Shown: positions 17,344 through 27,676, counted from the first letter of the stretch. The stretch is 64,000 nt of DNA from Mariniblastus sp964414815 (GCA_964414815.1 CAYPXY010000019.1:8099-72098); one strand, 5' to 3'. The notes: generated by a model from the letters alone, not told the origin. Translations and numbers: made by a program.

Positions 17344-19278
17344 CTAGCTCTCGAAAATCGTCACTGAATTGATAATCGAGCTAACGGCACCTGAAATCGG
17401 CTGATTGTTGGACTGATGGGTTCGCACCAACTGGTTCAAGATGTTCTGGCCGTCGATGATTTCTCCGAAGATGGTATGCGATCCGTTGAGCCAACTGGTG
17501 GCATCGTACGTGATGAAGAACTGACTGCCGTTGGTTCCGGGACCCGCATTGGCCATCGCCAGCAGTCCCGCACTGTTGAACGACAGACCATTGTTAACTT
17601 CATCCAGGAACTGATAGCCGGGGCCTCCGGTACCGGTCCCCAACGGATCGCCTCCCTGAGCCATGAACCCGTCGATGACGCGGTGGAATTTCAGCCCATC
17701 GTAGAATCCGTCTCGGGCCAACGCCACAAAGTTGTTGACCGTGATGGGCGATTCCTGGGCAAACAGCTTCAACCGAATTTCACCTTCCGAAGTGTTCAAG
17801 ACCGCTTCGTAGTTCTTGGTCGTATCAATTACCATCGGAGGTCGTCCGTTGGGCCAGGATTGGGCGGCGTTGGCATAAATGGCGTTACGGAACTGGGTCG
17901 GAATTCCAGAGAGCGCTTTGTTGCCGGACAGCGGGACAAAATCAGCGACCGTCACACTGAAGGTCATCGAACTTTCCGCGCCCAAGCTGTCGGTCGCTCG
18001 AACGGTGAACTGGTAATCGCCTGCCTGAGAAGGCGTCCAGCGAATCAATCCTGCGTTTGAAATGGTCGGGACATTGTGGCCGAAGGTAATATCGGAATGT
18101 TCCAACGCATAGGTGATCGCATGGCTTTCCGGATCGTTGGCGACGATCTGAAAATCCTGAGTCTGACCGAACTCGATATTCTGATCGTCAAGCTGTTCGA
18201 TCTTGGGGGCTTCGTTGAAGATATCGGGATCGATGCGGAAAATTTTTACGTCGTCGATCCTGATCTCACGATCCCAGTCATTGCCTTCCGCAAACGCCAA
18301 CTCGGTCAGCGATGATTCGGCTTTGAGCAGCAAACCGTACTGGGTCCATTCCGAGACGGGGCGCAACGTTCCCGCCCAAGCCTTGTTCCAGCGAATTCGA
18401 AGCTGATCGTTTCCGTTTCCGGTGGCTTTGAATTGCAAATAGTAGACCGCATCCGTCACGGTATCCAGGTTCTGAAACACAACATCCTTGACGGTGTTCG
18501 AAACATTGACGTTGAGCACACCGGAGTCATTGCCCGCAAAACTGATTAATTCGAGCTTGATGGGGTTCGTGCCCGATGTCGATCCACGCGTTGTCCAGCC
18601 AGGTACGAGAGCGGAATCATAAAGGTTGTCGCTGATGTGGTTGCCCTGCCCGAAGTTTTCAAAGTCACCGTTCTCGATCGTCCCGGTGGCCCCTTTGACG
18701 ACGCGGATGTTGTTGAGCAGTGCTCCCAGGTTGCCGTTTTCGCTTTCCAGTTCCGAAAACTTCAGCCGCGTCGTGTCACCAGTCTGTCCGAAGACTTCAA
18801 AAACGCTGGTACTCCATCGCCAGGTCGGCGTGATGGTTGCGATCAACTGATTGCCCCATCGCACTTGAAAACTGGCGGTCGGAGCAAACTCGCGGCTTCT
18901 CGGATTGTCCATGTGGTCGAAGGACAATGTGTATCGCTGCCCTTCGGTGGTCGGAATGTCTTGATAGATCTGGTCAAAAATATCCGGTGAAGAATCGAGG
19001 TCCAGAACCCGTCCGAGCAGATCATTGGGAATGATCTTGATTCGATCAGTCGGTGAGTTTTCGACGTACCAGCCGGGCACATTTTCAGCCGGGAAGTAAT
19101 TGTTTGTGCTGCCGGAGAACTGGCTGAAGTCCCCATTGACGACCAGGTCGGCCGAATCGGGCAGCGGTGTATAGACCTGATGCACCCCCGTCAGCAGATG
19201 CCGCTGCTCCAATGCCGAGTAATTCAGATCATGGTTCCGAGTTCGTTTTTTGCGATGGGAATATTTTCTCGATGACAT
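17344..19278 (-). CDS. Secreted multidomain peptidyl-prolyl isomerase (cyclophilin) with planctomycete N-terminal motif
   Basis: 644 residues. The N-terminus is basic (MSSRKYSHRKKRTRNHDLNY) and then carries SALEQRHLLTG, the short planctomycete extracellular motif (Planc_extracel). Two galactose-binding-like modules follow (DLVVNGDFSQF...VPGWYVEN at about 45-195, TIENGDFENFG...VPGWTTRG at about 196-350), then a cadherin/Ig-like module (about 360-445, FTVRATDSLGAESSMTFSVT). The C-terminal ~160 residues are a cyclophilin domain: FAQESPITVNNFVALARDGF, GLKFHRVIDGFMAQGGDP, ANAGPGTNGSQFFITY, GSHTIFGEIIDG. Key cyclophilin residues (FHRVI, QGGD, GSQFFI, HxIFG) are kept, so folding activity outside the cell is plausible. 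Confidence 0.9.
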   Translation of the reverse strand: MSSRKYSHRKKRTRNHDLNYSALEQRHLLTGVHQVYTPLPDSADLVVNGDFSQFSGSTNNYFPAENVPGWYVENSPTDRIKIIPNDLLGRVLDLDSSPDIFDQIYQDIPTTEGQRYTLSFDHMDNPRSREFAPTASFQVRWGNQLIATITPTWRWSTSVFEVFGQTGDTTRLKFSELESENGNLGALLNNIRVVKGATGTIENGDFENFGQGNHISDNLYDSALVPGWTTRGSTSGTNPIKLELISFAGNDSGVLNVNVSNTVKDVVFQNLDTVTDAVYYLQFKATGNGNDQLRIRWNKAWAGTLRPVSEWTQYGLLLKAESSLTELAFAEGNDWDREIRIDDVKIFRIDPDIFNEAPKIEQLDDQNIEFGQTQDFQIVANDPESHAITYALEHSDITFGHNVPTISNAGLIRWTPSQAGDYQFTVRATDSLGAESSMTFSVTVADFVPLSGNKALSGIPTQFRNAIYANAAQSWPNGRPPMVIDTTKNYEAVLNTSEGEIRLKLFAQESPITVNNFVALARDGFYDGLKFHRVIDGFMAQGGDPLGTGTGGPGYQFLDEVNNGLSFNSAGLLAMANAGPGTNGSQFFITYDATSWLNGSHTIFGEIIDGQNILNQLVRTHQSNNQPISGAVSSIINSVTIFES

Positions 19279-19459
19279 GGCGACCGGTAGGAGGATTTAA
19301 GTTTTTGTAGGACAGAATGAATTCCGTTCTATAAATTATAACCCACGAAACTTGGCTTTCGGTAGGGTTATTCCGGTTAGAATTCAAGGTAGGAAAATTG
19401 GGGACAGGAAGACTTCAGATAAGAATATTCGTAGCTGTTCACAAGTTTGGTGTCTATTT

Positions 19460-19790
19460 GGAGTGCGGGGATGCAATCACCGCTATGGTTCTGTGGAGTG
19501 CGGTGAAGTTTCACCGCTATGGTTCTGTGGAGTGCGGTGAAGTTTCACCACTATGGTTCTGTGGAGTGCGGTGAAGTTTCACCGCTATGGTTCTGTGGTT
19601 TGCGGTGACTTGCTACCATTGGGGAGAGATGCTTTCCCTGAATACGGGTGACGAGACCAGCCTGATCGCAAACAATATGGGGCTGGTGTATAATGCGGAG
19701 CCATAGCGGAGAACCTTCACCGCACTCCAAAAATCCAAATATCCAAAGCGGTACAAAAGTCCCGCACTCCATAAATACCCGCACCGCAGA
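19460..19790. repeat. Composite REP-like array (no transposase)
   Basis: Four direct units of 34-35 bp (starts 19460, 19495, 19529, 19563), each GGAGTGCGGTGAAGTTTCAC then CGCTATGGTTCTGT: a GGAG foot plus a GCGGTGAA/TTCACCGC hairpin. They are followed by a ~115-bp core (from 19597, containing GATGCTTTCCCTGAATACGG and CAATATGGGGCTGG) and then by inverted, partly decayed units (CATAGCGGAGAACCTTCACC and GCACTCC near 19703-19772). The core is nearly the same as the one at 25007-25110. The rest of the 19279-20100 gap holds the element at 19900-20018 and otherwise nothing I recognise. Confidence 0.8.
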
Positions 19791-19899
19791 GCAAAGGGGG
19801 CGTTTATCCAGTTTGCCCCTCGTTCTCTTGCTCTCGGTTTTCCGAAATGGTTGACATTCTCTCAATTCAAAAGTAAGTTGGCCATGTCACCTAACCTAC

Positions 19900-20018
19900 T
19901 AAGGCGAGCGGCAGATAAGAATCTACCCGAAAAGTAGGCGAGTCTCTCCGAGACTCGCAAGGTCGCCGTCTCGGAGAGACGCCGCTACATGGTAAGTTTT
20001 TATCTGCCGCTCGCCTAA
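19900..20018. mobile_element. Short inverted-repeat element, family 2, copy 1 (119 bp)
   Basis: Ends are TAAGGCGAGCGGCAGATAAG and CTTATCTGCC-type complement (TTTTTATCTGCCGCTCGCCTAA at the right end), extending to GAATCTACC and GGTAAG. The interior has a strong palindrome (GAGTCTCTCCGAGACTC) and a second related one (GTCTCGGAGAGAC). The same ends occur at 56976-57093 and 63928 onward. It lies about 80 bp before the WD40 kinase start. Confidence 0.8.
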
Positions 20019-20100
20019 CCACTTGATCGCCTTCCGATCGCTTTCCAGTCGCCTTTCGGGTAAGTGATCCACTTCCCTTCCCCTCGCAATCCGATCTCGT

Positions 20101-23100
20101 ATGTCCAACGATCCAACCAGCGATCTGCGACCTGATAATGATCCTGACCGGACCGCCAGTATGTCCGCAGGAGACCACTCCAAATCCCGAGTCATCGGCC
20201 CGTACAAACTGCTTCAGAAAATCGGCGAAGGCGGGATGGGCGAAGTCTGGCTGGCGGAGCAACAAAAACCGATCCGCCGACGGGTGGCGTTGAAGCTGAT
20301 CAAGGAGGATCGCAGCAACAAACAGATCATCGCCCGATTCGAAGCCGAACGGCAGGCGCTGGCGATGATGGATCATCAAAACATCGCCAAGGTACTCGAC
20401 GCGGGAACCACCGATGCCGGACAACCTTTCTTCGTCATGGAGCTGGTTCCCGGCCTCCCGATCACCGACTATTGCGACAAAAACCGGCTTTCGATTTCGG
20501 ACCGATTGAAACTTTTCCTGCCGGTATGCAAGGCCATCCAGCACGCCCATCAGAAAGGGATCATCCACCGCGACCTGAAACCTTCCAACATTCTGGTCAC
20601 GCAATACGATGGCAGCCCTGTTCCCAAGGTGATTGACTTCGGGCTGGCCAAGGCGTTGCAACACCAGCCGATGCTGACCGACAAGACGATGTTCACCGAG
20701 GTGGGGCAGATCGTCGGAACGATCCAGTACATGAGTCCCGAGCAGGCCGAACTAAATTCGCTGGACATCGACACGCGAACCGACATCTATTCGCTGGGGG
20801 TAATCCTGTATGAACTGCTGACGGGCAGCACACCGATCGAGCAGGAAGCCTTCAAGCAGCAGGCGATTCTAAAAATTCTGGAGGCGATTCGCCAACAGGA
20901 ACCGCCCCGCCCCAGTGTCCGTCTGAGCAGTTCGAATCACGAGGTGGTCAGCGGCATTTCGCAGCAACGCCAGATCGAGCCGGCAAAATTGAAAGGCATC
21001 TTGCGGGGCGAGCTCGACTGGATCGTGATGAAGGCACTGGAGAAAGATCGGACACGGCGCTATGACACGGCCAATGGATTTGCAGCCGACGTCGATCGTT
21101 ATCTCAGTGGCGACGCGGTACTGGCTCGCCCGCCTTCAGCGGCATACCGATTAAAAAAGTTTGTCCGAAAAAACCGAGGGGCGGTGGCGACCGCAGTCAC
21201 GATATTCGGGTTGTTGGTGGCTGGAATTGGAGCCACAAGTTGGTATGCCGTGCAAGCGGACAACGCAAAACGCGATGCATTGGACCAACGCAGAGTAGCC
21301 CTGCAAGAGAAGGCCCTCGCGGCCAAGGAAACCGTAGCGGCAAGAATAGCGGAGATGAATGCCGAAGAGGAGGCTCGGAAAGCGAGAGAAGCTGAATCAG
21401 AGGCCAATGCGCAAACCGAAATCGCTGAACAACGGGCGAACGAGATGGAATGGCAATCCTATGTTGCCAATATCCAGATGGCAGGCGTTGCAATGGAGCT
21501 ACGTCAGTTCGACCGAGTTCGCGAGAGACTTGACACCTGCCCGGAACGTCATCGCAACTGGGAATGGAAGTGGCTTAATGCAAGTTCGGACAACAGTTTA
21601 CTGATACTCAAGGGGCATACCCACAATGTCATTTCCGCGTCCTTCAGCCCGGACGGTAGGCGAATCGTCACTGTATCGGGTGACCAAACCGCACGGGTTT
21701 GGGATGCCACGACGGGCCAACAGATCGCCGAACTCAAGGGGCATACTAACTGGGTCAATTCCGCGTCCTTCAGCCCGGACGGCAGCCGAATCGTAACTGC
21801 ATCGGGTGACGCTACCTCCCGGGTTTGGGATGCCATGACGGGTCAACAGGTGGCTGAGCTCAAAGGGCATGCCGGCTCTGTCATTTCCGCGTCCTTCAGC
21901 CCGGACGGCAGCCGAATCGTCACTGCGTCTTATGACCGAAATGACCAAGCCGCACGGGTTTGGGATGCCACGACGGGTCAACAGGTGGCCGAACTCAAGA
22001 GGCATTCTAACGGGGTCAAATCCGCGTCCTTCAGCCCGGACGGTACCCGCATCATCACTGCGGATTCTACCACTATCCCCAGGATTTGGGATGCCACGAC
22101 GGGAAATCAGATTGCTGAACTTAAGGGGCACACTAGTGGGGTCGATTCCGCGTCGTTCAGCCCAGATGGCATCCGAATCGTCACCATGTCTGCTGACCGT
22201 GTGTCTGACCAGACGGCTAGGACTTGGGATGCCACATCGGGGAATCAGATTGCAGAACTCCAGGGACATACTAGCGCAGTCAGGTCCGCGTCGTTCAGCC
22301 CGGATGGGACGCGCATAGTTACTGCGTCCGATGACCAGACGGCCAAGATTTGGGATGCTACGACGGGTACGCAAATTGCTGAACTCAAGGGGCATACTAG
22401 CTCAGTCAGGTCCGCGTCGTTCAGCGCGGATGGTACGCGCGTCGTCACTGTGTCTGATGACCAGACGGCCAGGATTTGGGATGCTACGACAAGTAACCAG
22501 ATCCCCGAACTCAGGGTGCATAGTTACATTCGCGCTGGCTTTGGCCTATCAGTATCCTTCAGCCCAGACGGCACCCGAGTTCTCGCTTCGGGCGTGAACA
22601 TGATGAACGGACCACCTGCTCGAGTTTGGAATGCTACGAATGGCACGCAGGTGGCCGAACTCAAGGGGGATATCAGTTCTGCGTCCTTCAGCCCAGACGG
22701 CACCCGAATCGTTTCTACGTCTAATGGCCAAACGGCCAAGAGTGACCAAACACCCAGAATTTGGGATGCTATCATGGGGACACATGTGGCCGAACTTAAG
22801 GGGCACACTGAACTTGTCAGGTCCGCGTCTTTCAGTCCGGACGGTACCCGAGTCGCCACTGCGTCTAATGACCAAACAGCCCGGATTTGGGATGCCACTA
22901 CAGGTAAACAGTTGGCCGAACTCAAGGGGCATACTGACAGTGTCAATTCCGCGTCCTTCAGCCCGGACGGTACCCGAATCGTCACTGCGTCTAATGACCA
23001 AACAGCCCGGATTTGGGATGCCACTACAGGTAAACAGTTGGCCGAACTCAAGGGGCATACTGACAGTGTCAATTCCGCGTCCTTCAGCCCGGACGGTACC

Positions 23101-24743
23101 CGAATCGTCACTGCGTCTAATGACCAAACAGCCCGGATTTGGGATGCCACNNNNNNNNNNNNNNNNNNNNNNNNNNNNNNNNNNNNNNNNNNNNNNNNNN
23201 NNNNNNNNNNNNNNNNNNNNNNNNNNNNNNNNNNNNNNNNNNNNNNNNNNGTACCCGAATCGTCACTGCGTCTAATGACCAAACAGCCCGGATTTGGGAT
23301 GCCACCACAGGTAAACAGTTGGCCGAACCCAAGGGACACACTGGATTTGTCTATGGTCCGTCCTTCAGCCCGGACGGTACCCGAGTCGTCACTGCGTCTA
23401 ATAACCAAAATAACCAAACAGCCCGGATTTGGGATGCCACTACAGGTAAACAGTTGGCCGAACTCAAGGGGCATACTGACAGTGTCAATTCCGCGTCCTT
23501 CAGCCCGGACGGTACCCGAATCGTCACTGCGTCTAATGACCAAACGGTCAGGATTTGGGATGCTACCACGGGTACCCAAGTGGCCGAACTCAAGGGGCAT
23601 ATTGGTGGTGCCAAGTCTGCGTCCTTCAGCCCGGACGGCATCCGAATTGTCACTGGAGCTGGGGAAGGAACCGCTCGGATTTGGGACAGTGTTCCGTACC
23701 GGGAACGTTTGCCCGCGATTGAGGCTTATCAAATTGCGGGTGAGGTGATGGAATTACGGGTCAAATCGCAATTGCAAGACGGCAAAACGCCGGAGGAAAT
23801 TCGTGTCGCAATTTCGCAGGACGCTTCTCTCAATGACTCTCAACGCCAAGCGGCAGGAATCTTCATTCGCAAGGAAATCGACCGTAGATTGGCTGAACTC
23901 AATCGCGAAGTGTGGTCTATTGCGAATCGTTCAGACGCCACTGCGGATGAGCTTGTCGAAGCACTCGAAAAGGCAACCCTTATGGTTTCTCTTGCGCCAA
24001 ATGAAGCCAGCATCATCTATACATTAGGCGATGTCCAGTACAAAAATGGTCTATTCAAGGAAGCCCTCGAGACGTTAAGGAGATCAGATTCCATCTTTAC
24101 CGAACGTAATAATACTCAGCCAGCGAACGTCAAATTTATCGCGATGACCCAATTCAAATTGGGACAGCTCGACGAAGCCAACCAATCACTCGAACGCCTG
24201 AGAACACTGATGCAAGATGAACGCTGGGCAAACTACGAACCAGCCCGCGCGATCCTAGCCGAGGCCACCGAATTGATCGATCCTGAAGCGGGTAGGGTCA
24301 ACCGTGCCATTGAAGGGGAATCCTTGAAGATCGTTGACAAAAGCGGCTTGGTAAGCAGTCAGGACATGCGGGTCTTCCCCAAGGATCGCTGGAGCGGCAA
24401 CCACCAACTCTGGTGGCGCGACGGAAAGCCTGGCGACCGACTGAAGCTGGAAATTGAAGTCTCCGAAACCGCAGAATACGAATTGCAACTCGTCCTGACC
24501 CGCGCTCGCGATTACGGTATCGTGCAACTCTATTGGGACGAAGAGAAACTGGGTGATCCCATTGATCTATTCAACGAGCCAGACGTTCTAACGACCGGTT
24601 TGCTGAGCTTCGGTACCCGAAAAATCGAGCAAGGCACCCACGATCTGACCATCGAAATTACAGGAGCCAATCCGAAAGCAGGGAAGTCGTATATGGTCGG
24701 TCTGGATTGTGTTTGGTTGAAACAAGAATCGTCCGGTGAATGA
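20101..24743 (+). CDS. Ser/Thr protein kinase with WD40 propeller and TPR-like tail (split by assembly gap)
   Basis: One gene broken only by a 100-N gap at 23151-23250; the frame differs on the two sides, as expected for a gap of arbitrary length. Kinase domain (about 30-330): IGEGGMGEVWLAEQ with RRVALKLIKE, HRDLKPSNILV and VIDFGLAKAL, all catalytic elements present. One membrane helix follows (VATAVTIFGLLVAGIGATSW, about 361-380), then an Ala/Glu coiled coil. Next come twelve WD40 repeats before the gap and four after (first one partial), with the consensus SASFSPDGTRIVTASNDQTA then RIWDATTGKQLAELKGH, 42 aa or 126 bp each. The tail has a TPR-like region and a beta-sandwich domain (YELQLVLTRARDYGIVQLYW). 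Likely a membrane sensor kinase with an extracytoplasmic propeller; the signal is unknown. Confidence 0.92.
23151..23250. other. Assembly gap of 100 N inside WD40 repeats
   Basis: Flanked by near-identical 126-bp repeats. Left flank stops after GATGCCAC, right flank resumes at GTACCCGAATCG. Matching these to the repeat unit, the missing length should be 71 bp plus a multiple of 126, not 100, which also restores a single reading frame. Confidence 0.95.
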
Positions 24744-24827
24744 AGAATAAAGGACCGGTCACAAAGGACGACCGGGCACAAAGGACAGGCATTTATCCAT
24801 ACAAAGTGCATGCTCTTGGGTCTACTT

Positions 24828-25273
24828 GGAGTGCGGGAATGCCATCACCGCTATGGATTTTTGGAGTGCGCGTGATGCCCATCACCGCTATGGATCTGTG
24901 GAGTGCGGGGATGCCATCACCGCTATGGATCTTTGGAGTGCGGGGATGCCATCACCGCTATGGATCTTTGGAGTGCGCGTGATACCCATCACCGCTATGG
25001 TTCTTTGGTTTACGGTGACTTGCTACAATTGCGCAGAGATGCTTTCCCTGAATACGGGGGCGAGACCAGCCTGATCGCAGGCAATATGGGGCTGGCGTAT
25101 AATGCTGGGCTATCGAGCCATAGCGGAGAAACATCTCCGCACTCCAAAAATCCATAGAACCATAGCGGAGAAACTTCACCGCACTCCAAAAATCCATAGA
25201 GCCATAGCGGTGAAACTTCACCGCACTCCAAAAATCCATAGAGCCATAGCGGTGAAACTTCACCGCACTCCAA
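24828..25273. repeat. Composite REP-like array upstream of the RAYT gene
   Basis: Five direct units (starts 24828, 24863, 24900, 24935, 24970), each GGAG plus a GCG(G/C)xxATGCCATCACCGC-type hairpin and CTATGGATCTTT. Then a ~110-bp core (25007-25116; GATGCTTTCCCTGAATACGG, CAATATGGGGCTGG) and four inverted units (25117-25273) of the form CATAGCGGTGAAACTTCACC then GCACTCC. The direct-core-inverted order equals the array at 19460-19790. The RAYT start codon lies 20 bp after the last unit. Confidence 0.85.
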
Positions 25274-25293
25274 AGAATTATCCAGAGAACCCC

Positions 25294-26070
25294 ATGAACG
25301 AGTATCAAAAACAGCTTGGTCGTGTCGTTGCCAAGGTGATTGGACTGAATCCGTTGCTGCTTGGGGAGCTGGAATTGGTCATCGAGAGGCTGGAAAAAGA
25401 GCGTGGGGAAAGCAAGGTCCCTCATCAAATAGCTGGTCCAGCTCAAATAGCCGGCCCCTATCCAATTGCCGACCCAACTGAAACTCACCCCCCGTCAATT
25501 GAAACTCAACCCCCGTCGAAAGACTGGCCCCATGCTCCCATTCACCGCCTGGGTGGAAAAGGAACTTTCATTGTGACAGCAGGCACTTTGGAAAAGGAAC
25601 ACTTTTTTCGGGATTTGGATTCGCTCGATTTTCTCGAAGCCGAACTGCTCAGGAAAGCCAAACAGTACGATTGGCAACTGGAAGCCTGGGCTGTGTTTTC
25701 CAATCATTATCATTTCGTCGGACATGCCCTGACCGATGCCGGGTCGTTACGCGAGTTCATGCGAGACCTTCATCGAGCAACCGCCCATTTTGTGAACCTG
25801 CGCGATGATCAGTCAGGGCGAAAAGTGTGGCATAACTACTGGGAAACAGAACTCACTTATCCCAAAGCCTACCAGGCTCGATTGAAGTACGTTCACTACA
25901 ATGCCGTAAAACATAAACTGGTTGCCATGGCCAGCCAATATCGCTGGTGTTCCGCTGCCTGGTTCGAACGAGTGGCAACGCAGTCCCAGGTGAAAACGAT
26001 TTATAGTTTTAAAACCGACAAGGTCAATGTCTTTGACGAATTCGAGCCGTTGGCCGTGCCTTGCGGATAG
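25294..26070 (+). CDS. REP-associated tyrosine transposase (RAYT, Y1 HUH type)
   Basis: 258 residues. The single-strand transposase signature is present: HUH motif in FSNHYHFVGH (His138, His140) and a catalytic Tyr candidate Tyr199 in LKYVHYNAVKHKLV, the equivalent of the family's YIHxNPVKxG motif. Other family features are LREFMRDLHRATAHF and RKVWHNYWETEL. An N-terminal extension (about 60 residues) with a small Ala/Pro repeat (HQIAGPAQIAGPYPIADP) precedes the domain. The frame runs upstream into the repeats, but ATG 25294 is the first sensible start. It is embedded in palindromes with a GGAG foot on both sides, which are its probable substrates. RAYTs usually exist as single chromosomal copies. 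Confidence 0.9.
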   Translation: MNEYQKQLGRVVAKVIGLNPLLLGELELVIERLEKERGESKVPHQIAGPAQIAGPYPIADPTETHPPSIETQPPSKDWPHAPIHRLGGKGTFIVTAGTLEKEHFFRDLDSLDFLEAELLRKAKQYDWQLEAWAVFSNHYHFVGHALTDAGSLREFMRDLHRATAHFVNLRDDQSGRKVWHNYWETELTYPKAYQARLKYVHYNAVKHKLVAMASQYRWCSAAWFERVATQSQVKTIYSFKTDKVNVFDEFEPLAVPCG

Positions 26071-26083
26071 CTGAGTTCGCTGT

Positions 26084-26303
26084 GGTTCTGTGGAGTGCGG
26101 TGATCATTCACCGCTGTGGATTTCACTCCATAGAACCATAGCGGAGAAACATTTCCGCACTCCATAAAGCCATAGCGGAGAAACATCTCCGCACTCCATA
26201 AAGCCATAGCGGAGAAATATCTCCGCACTCCATAGAGCCATAGCGGAGAATGATCACCGCACTCCATAGAACCATAGCGGAGAAACTTCTCCGCACTCCA
26301 TAG
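26084..26303. repeat. REP-like array downstream of the RAYT gene
   Basis: One direct unit (GGTTCTGTGGAGTGCGGTGA then TCATTCACCGC, 26084-26118) followed by five inverted units (26128-26303), each CATAGCGGAGAAACATCTCC then GCACTCCATA with small loop variants (AAACATTT, AAATATCT, AATGATCA, AAACTTCT). Stem changes are compensated on both sides in most units (GGAGAA with TTCTCC, GGTGAA with TTCACC), pointing to a conserved structure. Confidence 0.85.
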
Positions 26304-26322
26304 GGCTGCATCCCTCGATTTA

Positions 26323-27549
26323 CTACTCTCTGACATCCACCCACACCAGTCGGTGATCGGAGGCGGTTGCGAGGTGATGGGCGTCTTCGTCCGATGCGGG
26401 CCAGAAGATACCTGCTGCGACTGCGGTGAGATTTCTGGACGGTAGACAGTAGTCGACTCGCAGGTTTCCGACCGAGGGACTGAAGTGGGAAGTGTCTGCG
26501 GCCGGATCGCCTAGGTGCCGCTCGTTGGCTTCGCCGATCAGATGGCTGGCTTCGATTCCACCGTTGGATTGCGGGATGAGGGAGGCGTTGACGCGCTCGT
26601 GATCGAGCAATGGTGCGATGGCTTTGGATCGGCTTTCGCCGTCCGATGGATCTGCATTTTGGTCGCCCGCGATCACAAAGCGGGCATTGGGAGAAAGTCC
26701 TCCCCCCTGCCCCCGATCATCGTAAATATAATCGGCTCCGGAGATGTAGTCTGCCCAGAACCGGATCTCGTCATGGTTGCGGCAACCGTTTCGGTCTTCC
26801 GGCCCGTCAAAAACTGGCGGTGTTGGATGCGAAACCAGAAAATGAATGGTGGTGCCTTCGATCTGGATCGGCACATCCCAGTGGCTTTTGGAAGAGAGCC
26901 GAAATATTTTCCGGATCGTTTCATCGTAGTATGGCAGGCTCGTGGCCGGATCGACGGGCCACTGCGCGCTCGGCATATCGCACCAGAGGAATTTTTGAAA
27001 TGTCCGAACTTGCTCCGTTTGAATCGGAAAGCGGGAAAGCACCACCATGCCATATTGACCGGGAAACCTTCCATATCCAAACGCATCGTCGGGCGACGCC
27101 ATCGTTCCGTCCGAATTCAGATCGTGTCCGGAGTCAAGGCCCGTGTTGACGGGCGCGAAAAAGGTGTAGGGATATTCAATGGCGGGCTGGCTATTTTGTG
27201 ATACGGCCAGATAGTGTTGCTGGAAATGTTTTAGGGCTTGTCCTGACTCGTCGAAATCAAATTCATTAAGCAGCAAAATATCCGGTCGAACACGCTGAAT
27301 GATTTCTGCAATCTGCGAGGGCTGCTGCGAACCTGGTTCCGCCAGTTCACGAACTAGCTCACCTTCGGCGGACCGATTCAATGAAACATTAAAGGTCGCG
27401 AACCGGATCGCACCGGCCGGTTTCTCCAGCGACAGAGGCGTAATCAGAGAGGCCTTCTCGGTCGGCAGCGCTGGAGGCGACTTCTGACAGCCCGTGAACG
27501 CAAATAAAAAAGCAGTTAGGGCGAATAAGAAAGTGATGGATAACTTCAT
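26323..27549 (-). CDS. Lipoprotein of the endonuclease/exonuclease/phosphatase family
   Basis: The open frame begins at 27768, but the start at 27549 gives a lipoprotein signal (MKLSITFLFALTAFLFAFTG followed by Cys). 408 residues. Family motifs: IRFATFNVSLNRS, VRPDILLLNEFDFD (metal-binding Glu), FVIAGDQNADPSDGE (the DxN motif) and the C-terminal ASDHRLVWVDV (catalytic His in SDH). This is the metal-dependent phosphoesterase/nuclease fold; substrate cannot be told. It is anchored outside the cytoplasmic membrane. The stop codon lies about 20 bp from the REP array. The Flp pilin gene ends 127 bp upstream on the same strand. Confidence 0.88.
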   Translation of the reverse strand: MKLSITFLFALTAFLFAFTGCQKSPPALPTEKASLITPLSLEKPAGAIRFATFNVSLNRSAEGELVRELAEPGSQQPSQIAEIIQRVRPDILLLNEFDFDESGQALKHFQQHYLAVSQNSQPAIEYPYTFFAPVNTGLDSGHDLNSDGTMASPDDAFGYGRFPGQYGMVVLSRFPIQTEQVRTFQKFLWCDMPSAQWPVDPATSLPYYDETIRKIFRLSSKSHWDVPIQIEGTTIHFLVSHPTPPVFDGPEDRNGCRNHDEIRFWADYISGADYIYDDRGQGGGLSPNARFVIAGDQNADPSDGESRSKAIAPLLDHERVNASLIPQSNGGIEASHLIGEANERHLGDPAADTSHFSPSVGNLRVDYCLPSRNLTAVAAGIFWPASDEDAHHLATASDHRLVWVDVRE

Positions 27550-27676
27550 GGCGCCATTCGAAAATCTACCCGGTGCAATGCCGGAACTGCGGTTGCGGTG
27601 GCAAGTACTGCGGACTTGAGGCTTCTGTCCCGCGACCTTGTTCCGGCCTACAAAGATGCGCAACTTCAAATACCCT

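Noticed and set aside
19460..19596. Regular 34-bp repeats that could suggest a CRISPR array
   Set aside because: Units follow each other directly with no unique spacers, and no cas genes are present; each unit is a GGAG-foot palindrome.
22524..23732. Long minus-strand open frame (402 codons) opposite the WD40 repeats
   Set aside because: It is the antisense shadow of a repetitive coding sequence and is broken by the N gap; the plus frame encodes canonical WD40 repeats.
23139..24743. Separate second gene starting at the gap
   Set aside because: WD40 repeats on both sides of the gap are the same family and the frame change is explained by the arbitrary 100-N filler.
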